This document shows positions 1 to 6,738 of a stretch of 8,027 bases of DNA, piece by piece. The stretch is from Nitrospirales bacterium (GTDB lineage Bacteria; Nitrospirota; Nitrospiria; Nitrospirales; UBA2166). The number at the start of each line of letters is the position of its first letter. The stretch's first letter is position 1. The notes under the pieces were generated by a model. That model was not told the DNA's origin and searched no databases. It saw only the letters and a program-made list of their open reading frames with translations. Made by a program: the position numbers and the translations under genes. The DNA lies in assembly GCA_029261375.1 (NCBI GenBank), contig JAJDBL010000318.1, positions 1 to 8,027 of the forward strand, read 5' to 3'.

Positions 1-1559
1 CTCAATTGTCATTTGACCATGATCGCCTTCGCTCAGTGCAGTGCGATCTATTCACCCAATGGTTTCATGAGTTGAACGCCGAAGCTGTCACGCTGATCTT
101 TCCTTCCGCGTTCATGAATAACCCGGCTTCGATGTTTGGTCATACTCTGTTACGCATCGATCAAAAGGGCCAAACAGAACAGACTCGTCTGCTCGCGTAT
201 ACGCTGAACTACGCCGCCGACGTGACGACAGAAAATGGGTTTGCCTTTGCACTGCTGGGCATCACCGGAGGGTTCAAGGGCTACTACTCAACGCATCCCT
301 ACTACATGAAGGTCAAGGAATATCGAGATTTAGAGAATCGTGATATCTGGGAATATCAGCTCAATCTGAGTGATGAGGAACTCACGCGCATGTTGATGCA
401 TGCCTGGGAAATGGGACACGCCTACTTTGACTACTACTTTTTCAAGGAAAACTGCGCGTATAACATCCTGTCATTGTTGGAGATCGCACGTCCGGACCTT
501 TATCTCACTGACCAATTCCAATTGTGGACGATTCCGGCCGACACGATTCGACTCGTAACTGAACAACCAGGACTCGTGGGCGAGATCGCCTTCAGGCCAG
601 CCAGAGGGACACAGATCCGGCAGAAATACGATGCGTTGAATTCCGACGAAGCAGCGTTGTTGGATACGATCGTCCAAGACCCTCGCGTCACGCGTTCCGA
701 TGACTTTACGCGACGTTCACCAGAGCGTCAGGCGTTCGTGTTGGATGTGGCTAGTGACTATCTACAGTATCAGCGAATGAAAGGAGACGGGGATCCCAGT
801 GAGCTTCGTACGAAGGTACATGAGGTGTTGAGCGTCAGGAGCGGCGTCGACCTGCAGTCAAAGCCTTTCTCTGTCACGCCAAATGCGGATCAACCCGAGT
901 TGGGACACAAAACAGGTCGAGTGGGATTCGGCGTTGGTTGGCGGGAAGACGAGATTTTCGAAGAAGTGACCATTCGAGGCGCATACCATGATTTACTTGA
1001 TCCTGACCGCGGATTCACGCGCGATACCCAAATCGAGATTCTGACGGCGAGCATCCGTCACTATGAGCGAAGTAACAAGTTTCGACTCGAAGAGCTCACG
1101 TTGGCGAACGTGGTGTCTCTCTCTCCAGTGGATGCCTTGTTTGCCGCGCCGTCGTGGAAAATCCGTGCTGGAGTCGACACGGTGATACGCGATGGTTGTC
1201 GGTTGTGCCGTAACACGAACGTCAACGGCGGAATCGGTATTGCCACGGAGTCGAGTGTACTCAAACGGGAAGTAGCCTTTGCGTTTACCGAAATCGATGC
1301 CAACTATAGTCATGCGTATGACGAAAACCACCGTGTGGGCGCCGGGGGAACTCTCGGGGTGCTTGCCGATGTTACGGACCGCTGGAAAATGTTAGTCACA
1401 GGAACGTATCTCCAATATCCCTTCGGGGAGAAGTCACATGATCTACGCACATCAATCCAGCAACGCTTCACCCTCGGACAGAACGCAGCCTTCCGCTTTG
1501 ATTTAACCGATCGTGACCAGGACACCGAAGCCCGCTTTCTCATCCACGCTTTTTTCTGA
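1..1559 (+). CDS. DUF4105 (Lnb N-terminal-like) envelope protein with C-terminal barrel-like domain, 5'-truncated by window edge
   Basis: The reading frame is open from the window edge to TGA at 1557-1559. The first in-frame start-like codon (TTG at 6) is unlikely to be real: family members carry a signal peptide and more sequence before this point, and no ribosome site is visible. Counting from that TTG, residues about 27-160 match the DUF4105/Lnb N-terminal periplasmic domain, a papain/NlpC-P60-like fold. It carries the signature NPASMFGHTLLRI with His46 and, later, KENCAYNILSLLE with Cys150, the likely His/Cys active pair. Residues about 300-517 look like alternating beta strands and end in a terminal Phe (LIHAFF), as outer-membrane barrels do. 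A CRLC pair (Cys398, Cys401) may form a disulfide. Lnb is linked to lipoprotein N-acylation, but Lnb proper has a membrane C-terminal half rather than a barrel, so the activity here is unknown. The gene lies 99 bases or more upstream of a haem lipoprotein gene in the same direction. Confidence 0.85.
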   Translation, partial: QLSFDHDRLRSVQCDLFTQWFHELNAEAVTLIFPSAFMNNPASMFGHTLLRIDQKGQTEQTRLLAYTLNYAADVTTENGFAFALLGITGGFKGYYSTHPYYMKVKEYRDLENRDIWEYQLNLSDEELTRMLMHAWEMGHAYFDYYFFKENCAYNILSLLEIARPDLYLTDQFQLWTIPADTIRLVTEQPGLVGEIAFRPARGTQIRQKYDALNSDEAALLDTIVQDPRVTRSDDFTRRSPERQAFVLDVASDYLQYQRMKGDGDPSELRTKVHEVLSVRSGVDLQSKPFSVTPNADQPELGHKTGRVGFGVGWREDEIFEEVTIRGAYHDLLDPDRGFTRDTQIEILTASIRHYERSNKFRLEELTLANVVSLSPVDALFAAPSWKIRAGVDTVIRDGCRLCRNTNVNGGIGIATESSVLKREVAFAFTEIDANYSHAYDENHRVGAGGTLGVLADVTDRWKMLVTGTYLQYPFGEKSHDLRTSIQQRFTLGQNAAFRFDLTDRDQDTEARFLIHAFF

Positions 1560-1630
1560 TCGGTTGCCACTCAGCCAAAAAGAATCGCCAGAGGTCTCAA
1601 GAGGGGTGCGCACTGTTACTGCTAAATACG

Positions 1631-1639
1631 TGCTATTCT
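1631..1639 (+). promoter_or_regulatory. Possible weak extended -10 promoter element
   Basis: TG-C-TATTCT resembles an extended -10 (TGnTATAAT, 4 of 6 in the hexamer). It lies 20-98 bases before the two possible starts of the catalase-like gene. No good -35 box sits at the right distance, and the gap 1560-1658 shows no convincing terminator hairpin. The gene may simply be read through from upstream. Confidence 0.2.
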
Positions 1640-1658
1640 TTGCTTTTCTTAGTAATTG

Positions 1659-2927
1659 ATGTCCGTGCAGATCAGATCTCATCCGCAATCCACGCATTTC
1701 CACGCACCCCATCGATACGCAAAACGTGGAAGCTCGGTGGATGTTTTTACGTCTCGCATTCTGGGAGCCTTGTTTTGCCTGTGTGCGCTTTTGGCATTCA
1801 CCGCTTGCCAGCAACATGCCGCAGAGATTGGAGAGGGAAGTACGCGCCTTTTTCCGACACCGATGATGATCGTGCCCTATCCAACGATTGATCCCATGCT
1901 AGGGGAGGAACTTCAGGATGGCGAAGAGATTTTGGCAGGGAAGATCGCCGAAGTCATCGAGGCCTCAATTCGACATCGATTTGAGCCTGGCGAAGCCAGG
2001 CGCGATGCTCATCCGAAAGCCCATGGTTGTGTCTTGGGTACGTTCAAGCTTCACGAGAGTCTCGATGCGAAATTCTCAAAGGGGGTGTTCATTCCAGGTA
2101 GAAGCTACCAAGCCTGGATTCGCTTCTCGAACGGCAATGAAGATCCGAATCGAGCGGATATCAAAGGCGATGGCAGAGGCATGGCCATCAAACTGATGGG
2201 TGTTCCGGGAAGAAAACTGCTGGAGAGTGAGAGCGAGGCGACAACCCAAGACTTTATTATGATCAGTCACCCGGTATTTATCATTGATGATCCCTCCAGG
2301 TACGTTTCGCTAGTGACAAAGACCAATAGCACTCATTGGTTGGTAAAGCTGCTGAACCCGATGGCAATCCCCCTCACGTTGGGTGTGCGAGGATCGATCA
2401 ATGCCATGAAAACGACGAGTCTGAGAATCGCAAATCCGCTACAGACGAGATATTGGTCAATGGTGCCGTATCAGCTTGGTGTTGGGCCCGACCGTCAAGC
2501 AATCAAGTTCTCAGCACGTCCTTGTGGTCACGATCAGGATGCGATTCCATCCAAGCCTGATCATAACTATCTAAGGGAGGCGCTCCGTAACACTCTTGAC
2601 AACACGAGTGCGTGCATGGAGTTTCTAGTTCAGCCACGTACTTCCCCCTCGATGAGCGTCGAGAACTCTAGGGAAGAGTGGAAGGAGGCAGAGGCTCCCT
2701 TTTTTCCTCTCGCCACGATCACCATTCCACAGCAGACATTCGATACTCCTGAGCAACACCTCTTCTGTGAAAATCTGTCATTCAACCCCTGGCATGCGCT
2801 CCCCGAGCATCGTCCGCTCGGCGCGGTGAATCGCGTGCGTAAAATGGTCTATCCTCATATTAGCGCCCTCCGCCATGCGATGAACTCGGCATCACGCGTC
2901 GAGCCGGAGATTCACCTGGATGACTGA
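1659..2927 (+). CDS. Catalase-family (catalase-fold) haem lipoprotein
   Basis: This is a catalase-related haem protein, predicted to be exported and lipid-anchored. ATG 1659 (422 aa) has a poor ribosome site. GTG 1737 (396 aa), preceded by GGAAG at 1728-1732, gives a compact lipoprotein signal peptide ending LLAFTAC with Cys24, so I think it is the more likely start. Numbering from GTG, the catalase landmarks appear in order: R89-DA-H92-PK (distal His, compare RVVHAKG), IRFSNG and DGRGMAIKLMGVPG (compare RFS and RGFAVKF), SHPVFIIDD around 177-185, FNPW near 350, and R368-KMV-Y372 followed by R379, matching the proximal R-x3-Y-x6-R that ligates haem through Tyr. At the distal Asn position (catalase NNTPxFF) there is Ser177. 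It is shorter than a typical catalase (about 480 or more). It could be a peroxidase or a hydroperoxide-converting enzyme rather than a true catalase. A di-haem cytochrome gene follows, with 60 bases between this stop and that gene's likely ATG at 2988. Confidence 0.85.
   Translation: MSVQIRSHPQSTHFHAPHRYAKRGSSVDVFTSRILGALFCLCALLAFTACQQHAAEIGEGSTRLFPTPMMIVPYPTIDPMLGEELQDGEEILAGKIAEVIEASIRHRFEPGEARRDAHPKAHGCVLGTFKLHESLDAKFSKGVFIPGRSYQAWIRFSNGNEDPNRADIKGDGRGMAIKLMGVPGRKLLESESEATTQDFIMISHPVFIIDDPSRYVSLVTKTNSTHWLVKLLNPMAIPLTLGVRGSINAMKTTSLRIANPLQTRYWSMVPYQLGVGPDRQAIKFSARPCGHDQDAIPSKPDHNYLREALRNTLDNTSACMEFLVQPRTSPSMSVENSREEWKEAEAPFFPLATITIPQQTFDTPEQHLFCENLSFNPWHALPEHRPLGAVNRVRKMVYPHISALRHAMNSASRVEPEIHLDD
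1728..1739 (+). promoter_or_regulatory. Ribosome binding site and GTG that may set the true start of the catalase-like gene
   Basis: GGAAG at 1728-1732 lies four bases before an in-frame GTG at 1737-1739. Starting here removes 26 mostly polar residues from the ATG 1659 form and leaves a short basic/hydrophobic segment ending in a lipobox-like FTAC, which is better formed as a signal peptide. This is a start-site inference. Confidence 0.45.
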
Positions 2928-2974
2928 GGATGCGCGTGTATGCGGGAATATAGACAGTCACATCGGACGGAAAG

Positions 2975-2990
2975 AAAGGAACTCGCGATG
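2975..2990 (+). promoter_or_regulatory. Ribosome binding site deciding the cytochrome start at ATG 2988
   Basis: AAAGGA at 2975-2980 is seven bases before ATG 2988-2990. The upstream in-frame ATG at 2940 has no comparable site and would add 16 charged, polar residues (MREYRQSHRTERKELA) before the signal peptide. The 2988 start gives a textbook lipoprotein leader. Confidence 0.7.
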
Positions 2991-4937
2991 CGTGTACCCA
3001 TATTGATGACGTCCCTCTACTCACTGGTGCTGATCCTCCTGGTTACTGGCTGCACATATGTGACCCAAGGACTTCCTGAGCCGGACCGCGATGCGTTGCT
3101 TGCCGGGAATAGTGATCACTTTGGAGATCGCGCAGAGACGGTAGTGTATCCGGACCAAGGTTGGGATGCATCGGACAGCCTCTGGTTTTACAACACGACG
3201 CAAGGGTCCAATTTAATGGACTACGAGATCTTTTTGAAACTGGAACAAGCGGACAGTTCGGAGCCCTTTCGCGACAACAAGAATATGCAAGAGTATCGGT
3301 ATTTGACCCAGCGCCCCGGCCGAGATAACCCGGATGGGTTACCCGTTGGGTGGGTCAAGGACTCATATGATGGAAACGACTATGTAGGCTTTACCTGTGC
3401 GGCATGCCACACGACTCAGGTCAACTATAAGGGGCATGGAATACGTATCGATGGTGGACCAGCAATGGCCGACATGGAGACGATGTTGGAAGACTTGGAG
3501 GTGGCGTTGAGTGCGAGTCTGACTGGAAAAAAGTTTGAGACGTTGGCCAGGCGAGTCCTTGCGAGCGACGCCTCTAACCCGGACACACTTCAAGCATTTC
3601 GTGACCTGTTAGAGCGGGATCAGCGTTCCATCACCACGTATAACGCCATGAATCGCTCGATACATGAGGTTGACGGGACGCCGATACGCTATGGGTATGC
3701 GCGGCTGGACGCATTCGGCCGCATTTACAATCGTGTGATGGCGCATCTGGTCCCTGACGGATCGTTTCAGGGTAATTCTGCCAATGCTCCGGTGAGTTAT
3801 CCCTTCCTGTGGGATACGCCACAGCATGACTTCGTGCAATGGAACGGCATTGGAGACAATGGCTCTGCACTTGGACTAGGGCCATTAGGCAGAAATACAG
3901 GAGAAGTTCTTGGTGTGTTCGCGACGTTTGACGTGGAAAGAGATCCGCCGGGGTGGTTCGCACGTTTACTGGGTTTCAAGAGTTTCTCGTATCAGTATCC
4001 CTCTTCTGCTGAAAGCCGCAATCAGGTACGACTTGAGGATCACCTGAACGATTTGTGGTCCCCCTCATGGCCTGAACTGGCGGAGAGAAATATTCTCCCT
4101 CCAATCAGCGCGACGTTAGCAAACGAGGGGAAGAAGGTCTTTTCAGAATTCAAGTGCAACCTGTGTCATGAAGCGATTGACCGCACGAGTCCGGATCGAA
4201 GAGTGATCGCGCAGTTTGCGAGCCTTGATCTCATCCAGACTGACCCAAAGATGGCGACCAATGCCATTGCGCGCTGTGGGGATGCGGGCGTGATCCGGGA
4301 CATTGATTTGGGTCTCTGTGCTGACCACCCGGATAATTCGCTCCTGGTGCCGGTCCTGCCAGCATTGTCCGAGGTGACGGGGGGCGTGATGAAACAAGGT
4401 CTCTTGCGAAAGATTGGGACGTTTTACGAAGCGATCAAAGGTAATCCGCTCGATGGGGACCCCACTCAACGCCATGTTGACTTGGAAGTCGCGAACAAGG
4501 GATATCTTAACGCCTATAAAGGGAGGCCTCTGAACGGCATCTGGGCGACCGCTCCGTACCTACACAGTGGCTCTGTCCCAAATCTCTATGAGCTTTTCCT
4601 CCCAAGTACGTGTGGTCCAGGTGATCTGCCCGGCAAAGACTGTCGATCAAAGACGTTCATGGTGGGAATGCGTGAGCTCGACACCGACAACGTTGGGTTC
4701 CGGCAGCCGAGTGATCCAAGTAGCTACACGGAACCGCCACTATTCGTCTTTGATACGTCCTTGCCTGGGAATAGTAATCGTGGTCACGAATATGTCGTGG
4801 GCGTCACGCCGATGCCCAAGCTGGATAGTGCTGGGAGCGTTGTTCGAGATGATAAGGGAGAAGTGGCAACAGAAACATTTCCGGTAATCTCTGAGGAGAA
4901 ACGGAAGGCGTTAGTGGAATATCTGAAGACGCTGTGA
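2988..4937 (+). CDS. Di-haem cytochrome c lipoprotein, cytochrome c peroxidase/RoxA-like
   Basis: This is a large c-type cytochrome, predicted to be an envelope lipoprotein of 649 aa with the leader MRVPILM...LLVTGC and lipidated Cys22. Two covalent haem sites are visible: CAACH at 137-141 and CNLCH at 390-394. Other recognisable family blocks are LGRNTGEVLGVFATF (between the haems), TDPKMATNAIAR after the second haem, and RPLNGIWATAPYLHSGSVPNLYELF near the C terminus. This layout fits the family called di-heme-cytochrome c peroxidase, which is related to the rubber oxygenase RoxA. It is about twice the length of classical CcpA/MauG (around 330-380 aa) and close to RoxA (about 680). Peroxidase or oxygenase chemistry is therefore likely, but the substrate is not shown. 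ATG 2940 is an alternative start without a good ribosome site. The gene directly follows the catalase-like gene, so the two haem proteins probably work together. No clear terminator follows. Confidence 0.88.
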   Translation: MRVPILMTSLYSLVLILLVTGCTYVTQGLPEPDRDALLAGNSDHFGDRAETVVYPDQGWDASDSLWFYNTTQGSNLMDYEIFLKLEQADSSEPFRDNKNMQEYRYLTQRPGRDNPDGLPVGWVKDSYDGNDYVGFTCAACHTTQVNYKGHGIRIDGGPAMADMETMLEDLEVALSASLTGKKFETLARRVLASDASNPDTLQAFRDLLERDQRSITTYNAMNRSIHEVDGTPIRYGYARLDAFGRIYNRVMAHLVPDGSFQGNSANAPVSYPFLWDTPQHDFVQWNGIGDNGSALGLGPLGRNTGEVLGVFATFDVERDPPGWFARLLGFKSFSYQYPSSAESRNQVRLEDHLNDLWSPSWPELAERNILPPISATLANEGKKVFSEFKCNLCHEAIDRTSPDRRVIAQFASLDLIQTDPKMATNAIARCGDAGVIRDIDLGLCADHPDNSLLVPVLPALSEVTGGVMKQGLLRKIGTFYEAIKGNPLDGDPTQRHVDLEVANKGYLNAYKGRPLNGIWATAPYLHSGSVPNLYELFLPSTCGPGDLPGKDCRSKTFMVGMRELDTDNVGFRQPSDPSSYTEPPLFVFDTSLPGNSNRGHEYVVGVTPMPKLDSAGSVVRDDKGEVATETFPVISEEKRKALVEYLKTL

Positions 4938-5063
4938 TTGTTTTTGCGTGATCCAAACTGGGCGGTGTGTTACGTGTTGGCTACGGGCTATGCGACGACG
5001 CTTGCCGCCCATGTCATGTTGTTCACACACTGACCGCGTAGCCTGAGTGGGCTAAATGTGTGG

Positions 5064-5129
5064 CTATGCCTTGCGCGCTGCTTTGACCTGCTGACTGTCA
5101 ACGACGGAGGCATGTCTATTCCTGTTCCT
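5064..5129 (-). pseudogene. Probable decayed IS5-type transposase fragment
   Basis: Read on the minus strand, this stretch encodes RNRNRHASVVDSQQVKAA followed by RKA and a TAG stop at 5066-5064. It closely resembles the first catalytic Asp region of IS5-group DDE transposases (typically GR.R.PSA.IIDSQSVKAA, then GYDAGKK.KGRKRH). The expected continuation is broken by the stop. A GGKRRR-like string further along the minus strand is too weak to claim. The residues before RNRNR match nothing I recognise. No terminal inverted repeats or target duplications could be fixed. This is pattern recognition over about 17 residues. Confidence 0.45.
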
Positions 5130-5183
5130 CAGGCTCGTCGGCATCGTTCGCATTCGCAAATAAATCGCTGCAACCAAAGTTTG

Positions 5184-5210
5184 TTGCCGGTCGCTTAACC
5201 TACGTATAAT
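5184..5210 (+). promoter_or_regulatory. Sigma70-type promoter of the efflux operon
   Basis: A perfect TATAAT at 5205-5210 is preceded by TTGCCG at 5184-5189 (4 of 6 to TTGACA, 15-base spacer) or by the weaker TTGTTG at 5181-5186 (18-base spacer). Transcription would start near 5217, giving a 5' leader of about 40 bases. I see no clear operator palindrome over it. Confidence 0.55.
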
Positions 5211-5245
5211 CCTAAGTTCGATTGCTGTTGATATTCTTGCGTAGT

Positions 5246-5252
5246 AAGGGAG
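5246..5252 (+). promoter_or_regulatory. Ribosome binding site of the outer-membrane factor gene
   Basis: AAGGGAG ends four bases before ATG 5257. It supports that start even though it gives a rather long leader (31 residues before the lipid Cys). No other in-frame ATG lies before the lipobox. Confidence 0.6.
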
Positions 5253-5256
5253 TCCA

Positions 5257-6738
5257 ATGCAGCGGAGTCTGTTCATCGGTTCAGTAACACGTGCTTTAAA
5301 GTGGACTCGTCATGCCTGTGTGGTGTCCAGTTTTTCATTTTTGCTGGGATGCACCAGCGCGCCGCCTATTGCCCATCCAGAGCTACGAACTTCCGTTCCT
5401 GAACAATGGAGCGCGTCCTCCGCGTCCTCCATGCCGCTTGAGGACGGTTGGTTGTGGAGTTTTAAGGATGAAGATCTCGAGGTCATTGTCATGGAGGCCA
5501 TGGACCACAATCATGATTTGAAAGCGGCAGAAGCGCGACTTGGTGCGGCAGTCTCTGCTGCACGGATCGTGGGTGCGGATCTTCTCCCGCGTGTGAGTGC
5601 GGGGTTCAGTAGTTCGCGTCAACGGCAGAATTTTGTTGGTCTTCCCATTCCTGGTTTCGAGGATGAAGTCCTCAGCACGAAGTTCAATCTGTTTGGGGTC
5701 TCGCTGGATACGACGTGGGAGTTGGACGTGTGGGGGCGGATTCGCGCAGGAACGTCTGCTGCGCTCGCGGACATGGAAGGTATTCAGTCCGATCTTGCTG
5801 CCGCGCGGCTCTCGCTTGCGGGGCAAACCGCCAAGGCCTGGTTTGCGGTGACAGAAGCCAAGCAACAAGCCTCCCTTGCTCGAAAGACGTTAAAAAGCTA
5901 TCAGGTCACCGCGGATCAAGTTCGCAATCGTTTTGAGCATGGGCTTCGGCCGTCGCTTGATCTTCGTCTCGCGTTGTCCAATGTTGGAACGGCTGAGGCG
6001 TTGTATCAGGAGCGACAGGAACAGTATGAACGTGCGATTCGCCAGCTTGAAATTCTGGTGGGCCGATATCCCGATGGCATGATTTCCGGTGCGGATACGT
6101 TGCCGGATATTCCTGCCGTGATGCCCTCAGGCTTGCCTGCGGATATCATTTCCAGAAGGCCCGATCTCGCGGCGGCAGAACGACGGCTTGCTGCAGCTGA
6201 TGCGCGTATCGCCCAAGCACGCGCGGCGCTATACCCACGGATTAGCCTGACGACAAGTAATGGGACCATCAGTGATCAACTCCGCGATCTTACCGATGGT
6301 GATTTCTATGTCTGGAGTATCGCCGGGAATTTGCTACAACCGATTTTCGAAGGGGGAAGGCTACTTGCCGAAGTCGATCGTACAGAAGCCGTCGCACGTG
6401 AGGCGCTCGAAAACTACACTGGTGCTGCGCTTCAGGCATTCGGTGAGGTTGAGTCTGCGTTAGTGGCCGAAGCATTGCTGGAAAAAAGGGAAGATGCTCT
6501 GCGCATGGCAGGGGAGCAGGCCATGGCCGCCCACACGCTTGCGCAAGATCGGTATCGATCGGGATTGGAAAGCTTCACTACCGTTCTCGATGCCCAGCAA
6601 CGGGAGTTGAATGCTGAAAGTCAGCGGATCGCCGTACGACGACTGAGGCTTGATGTCCGGGTCAACTTGCATTTGGCGCTGGGTGGAGACTTTGTCTACG
6701 AAGATCACCTGGAAGAAGAGGCAGCGACCTCCTCATGA
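5257..6738 (+). CDS. RND efflux outer-membrane factor lipoprotein, NodT/TolC family
   Basis: This is the outer-membrane channel of a tripartite efflux pump, a trimeric tunnel that docks onto the periplasmic adaptor. The 493-aa protein has a lipoprotein leader ending SFLLGC (Cys32). It has two outer membrane efflux protein repeats, about residues 80-260 and 290-475, made of long Ala/Gln/Arg-rich coiled-coil helices. The family signature is clear: TWELDVWGRIRAG in the first repeat, and LPADIISRRPDLAAAERRLAAA starting near residue 293, then ARAALYPRISLT, and RYRSGLESFTTVLDAQQ near the end. The length is usual for NodT-type factors. It is the first gene after the TATAAT promoter, and its stop overlaps the adaptor start (ATGA). 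The cargo cannot be told from the sequence: drugs, metals, lipids and siderophores are all possible. Confidence 0.95.
   Translation: MQRSLFIGSVTRALKWTRHACVVSSFSFLLGCTSAPPIAHPELRTSVPEQWSASSASSMPLEDGWLWSFKDEDLEVIVMEAMDHNHDLKAAEARLGAAVSAARIVGADLLPRVSAGFSSSRQRQNFVGLPIPGFEDEVLSTKFNLFGVSLDTTWELDVWGRIRAGTSAALADMEGIQSDLAAARLSLAGQTAKAWFAVTEAKQQASLARKTLKSYQVTADQVRNRFEHGLRPSLDLRLALSNVGTAEALYQERQEQYERAIRQLEILVGRYPDGMISGADTLPDIPAVMPSGLPADIISRRPDLAAAERRLAAADARIAQARAALYPRISLTTSNGTISDQLRDLTDGDFYVWSIAGNLLQPIFEGGRLLAEVDRTEAVAREALENYTGAALQAFGEVESALVAEALLEKREDALRMAGEQAMAAHTLAQDRYRSGLESFTTVLDAQQRELNAESQRIAVRRLRLDVRVNLHLALGGDFVYEDHLEEEAATSS

Larger units (their letters stand above)
4938..5256. other. 319-base intergenic region between the haem cluster and the efflux operon
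   Basis: I see no intact gene here. The left part has two 7-base inverted repeats: TGGGCGG 4959-4965 with CCGCCCA 5005-5011, and GGCTACG 4979-4985 with CGTAGCC 5037-5043. GGCTATGC occurs twice (4986-4993, 5062-5069). Neither hairpin is followed by a T run, so neither is a typical terminator. The middle holds a probable transposase relic on the minus strand, and the right end holds the promoter and ribosome site for the efflux genes. Confidence 0.6.

Noticed and set aside
6..8. TTG as the true start of the DUF4105 protein
   Set aside because: The frame stays open to the window edge, no ribosome site can be seen, and starting here would omit the signal peptide expected for the family.
1197..1208. 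CRLC pair in the DUF4105 protein as a possible haem or metal site
   Set aside because: The motif is CxxC without a following His, so it is not a c-type haem site. No second metal-ligand pair is visible. A structural disulfide is more likely.
4938..5011. Rho-independent terminator after the cytochrome gene
   Set aside because: The T-run (GTTTTTG) precedes the inverted repeat instead of following it, and the GC-rich arms are separated by 39 bases.
5112..5198. 28-codon open frame on the + strand preceded by GGAGG
   Set aside because: The GGAGG is only one base from the ATG. The frame is antisense to the transposase-like fragment and ends just before the promoter -10. The Arg/His/Ser-rich peptide resembles nothing known.
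5383..5868. Minus-strand open frame of 161 codons opposite the outer-membrane factor gene
   Set aside because: It lies wholly inside a well-supported gene, has no ribosome site or family signature, and has low-complexity Arg/Pro composition.
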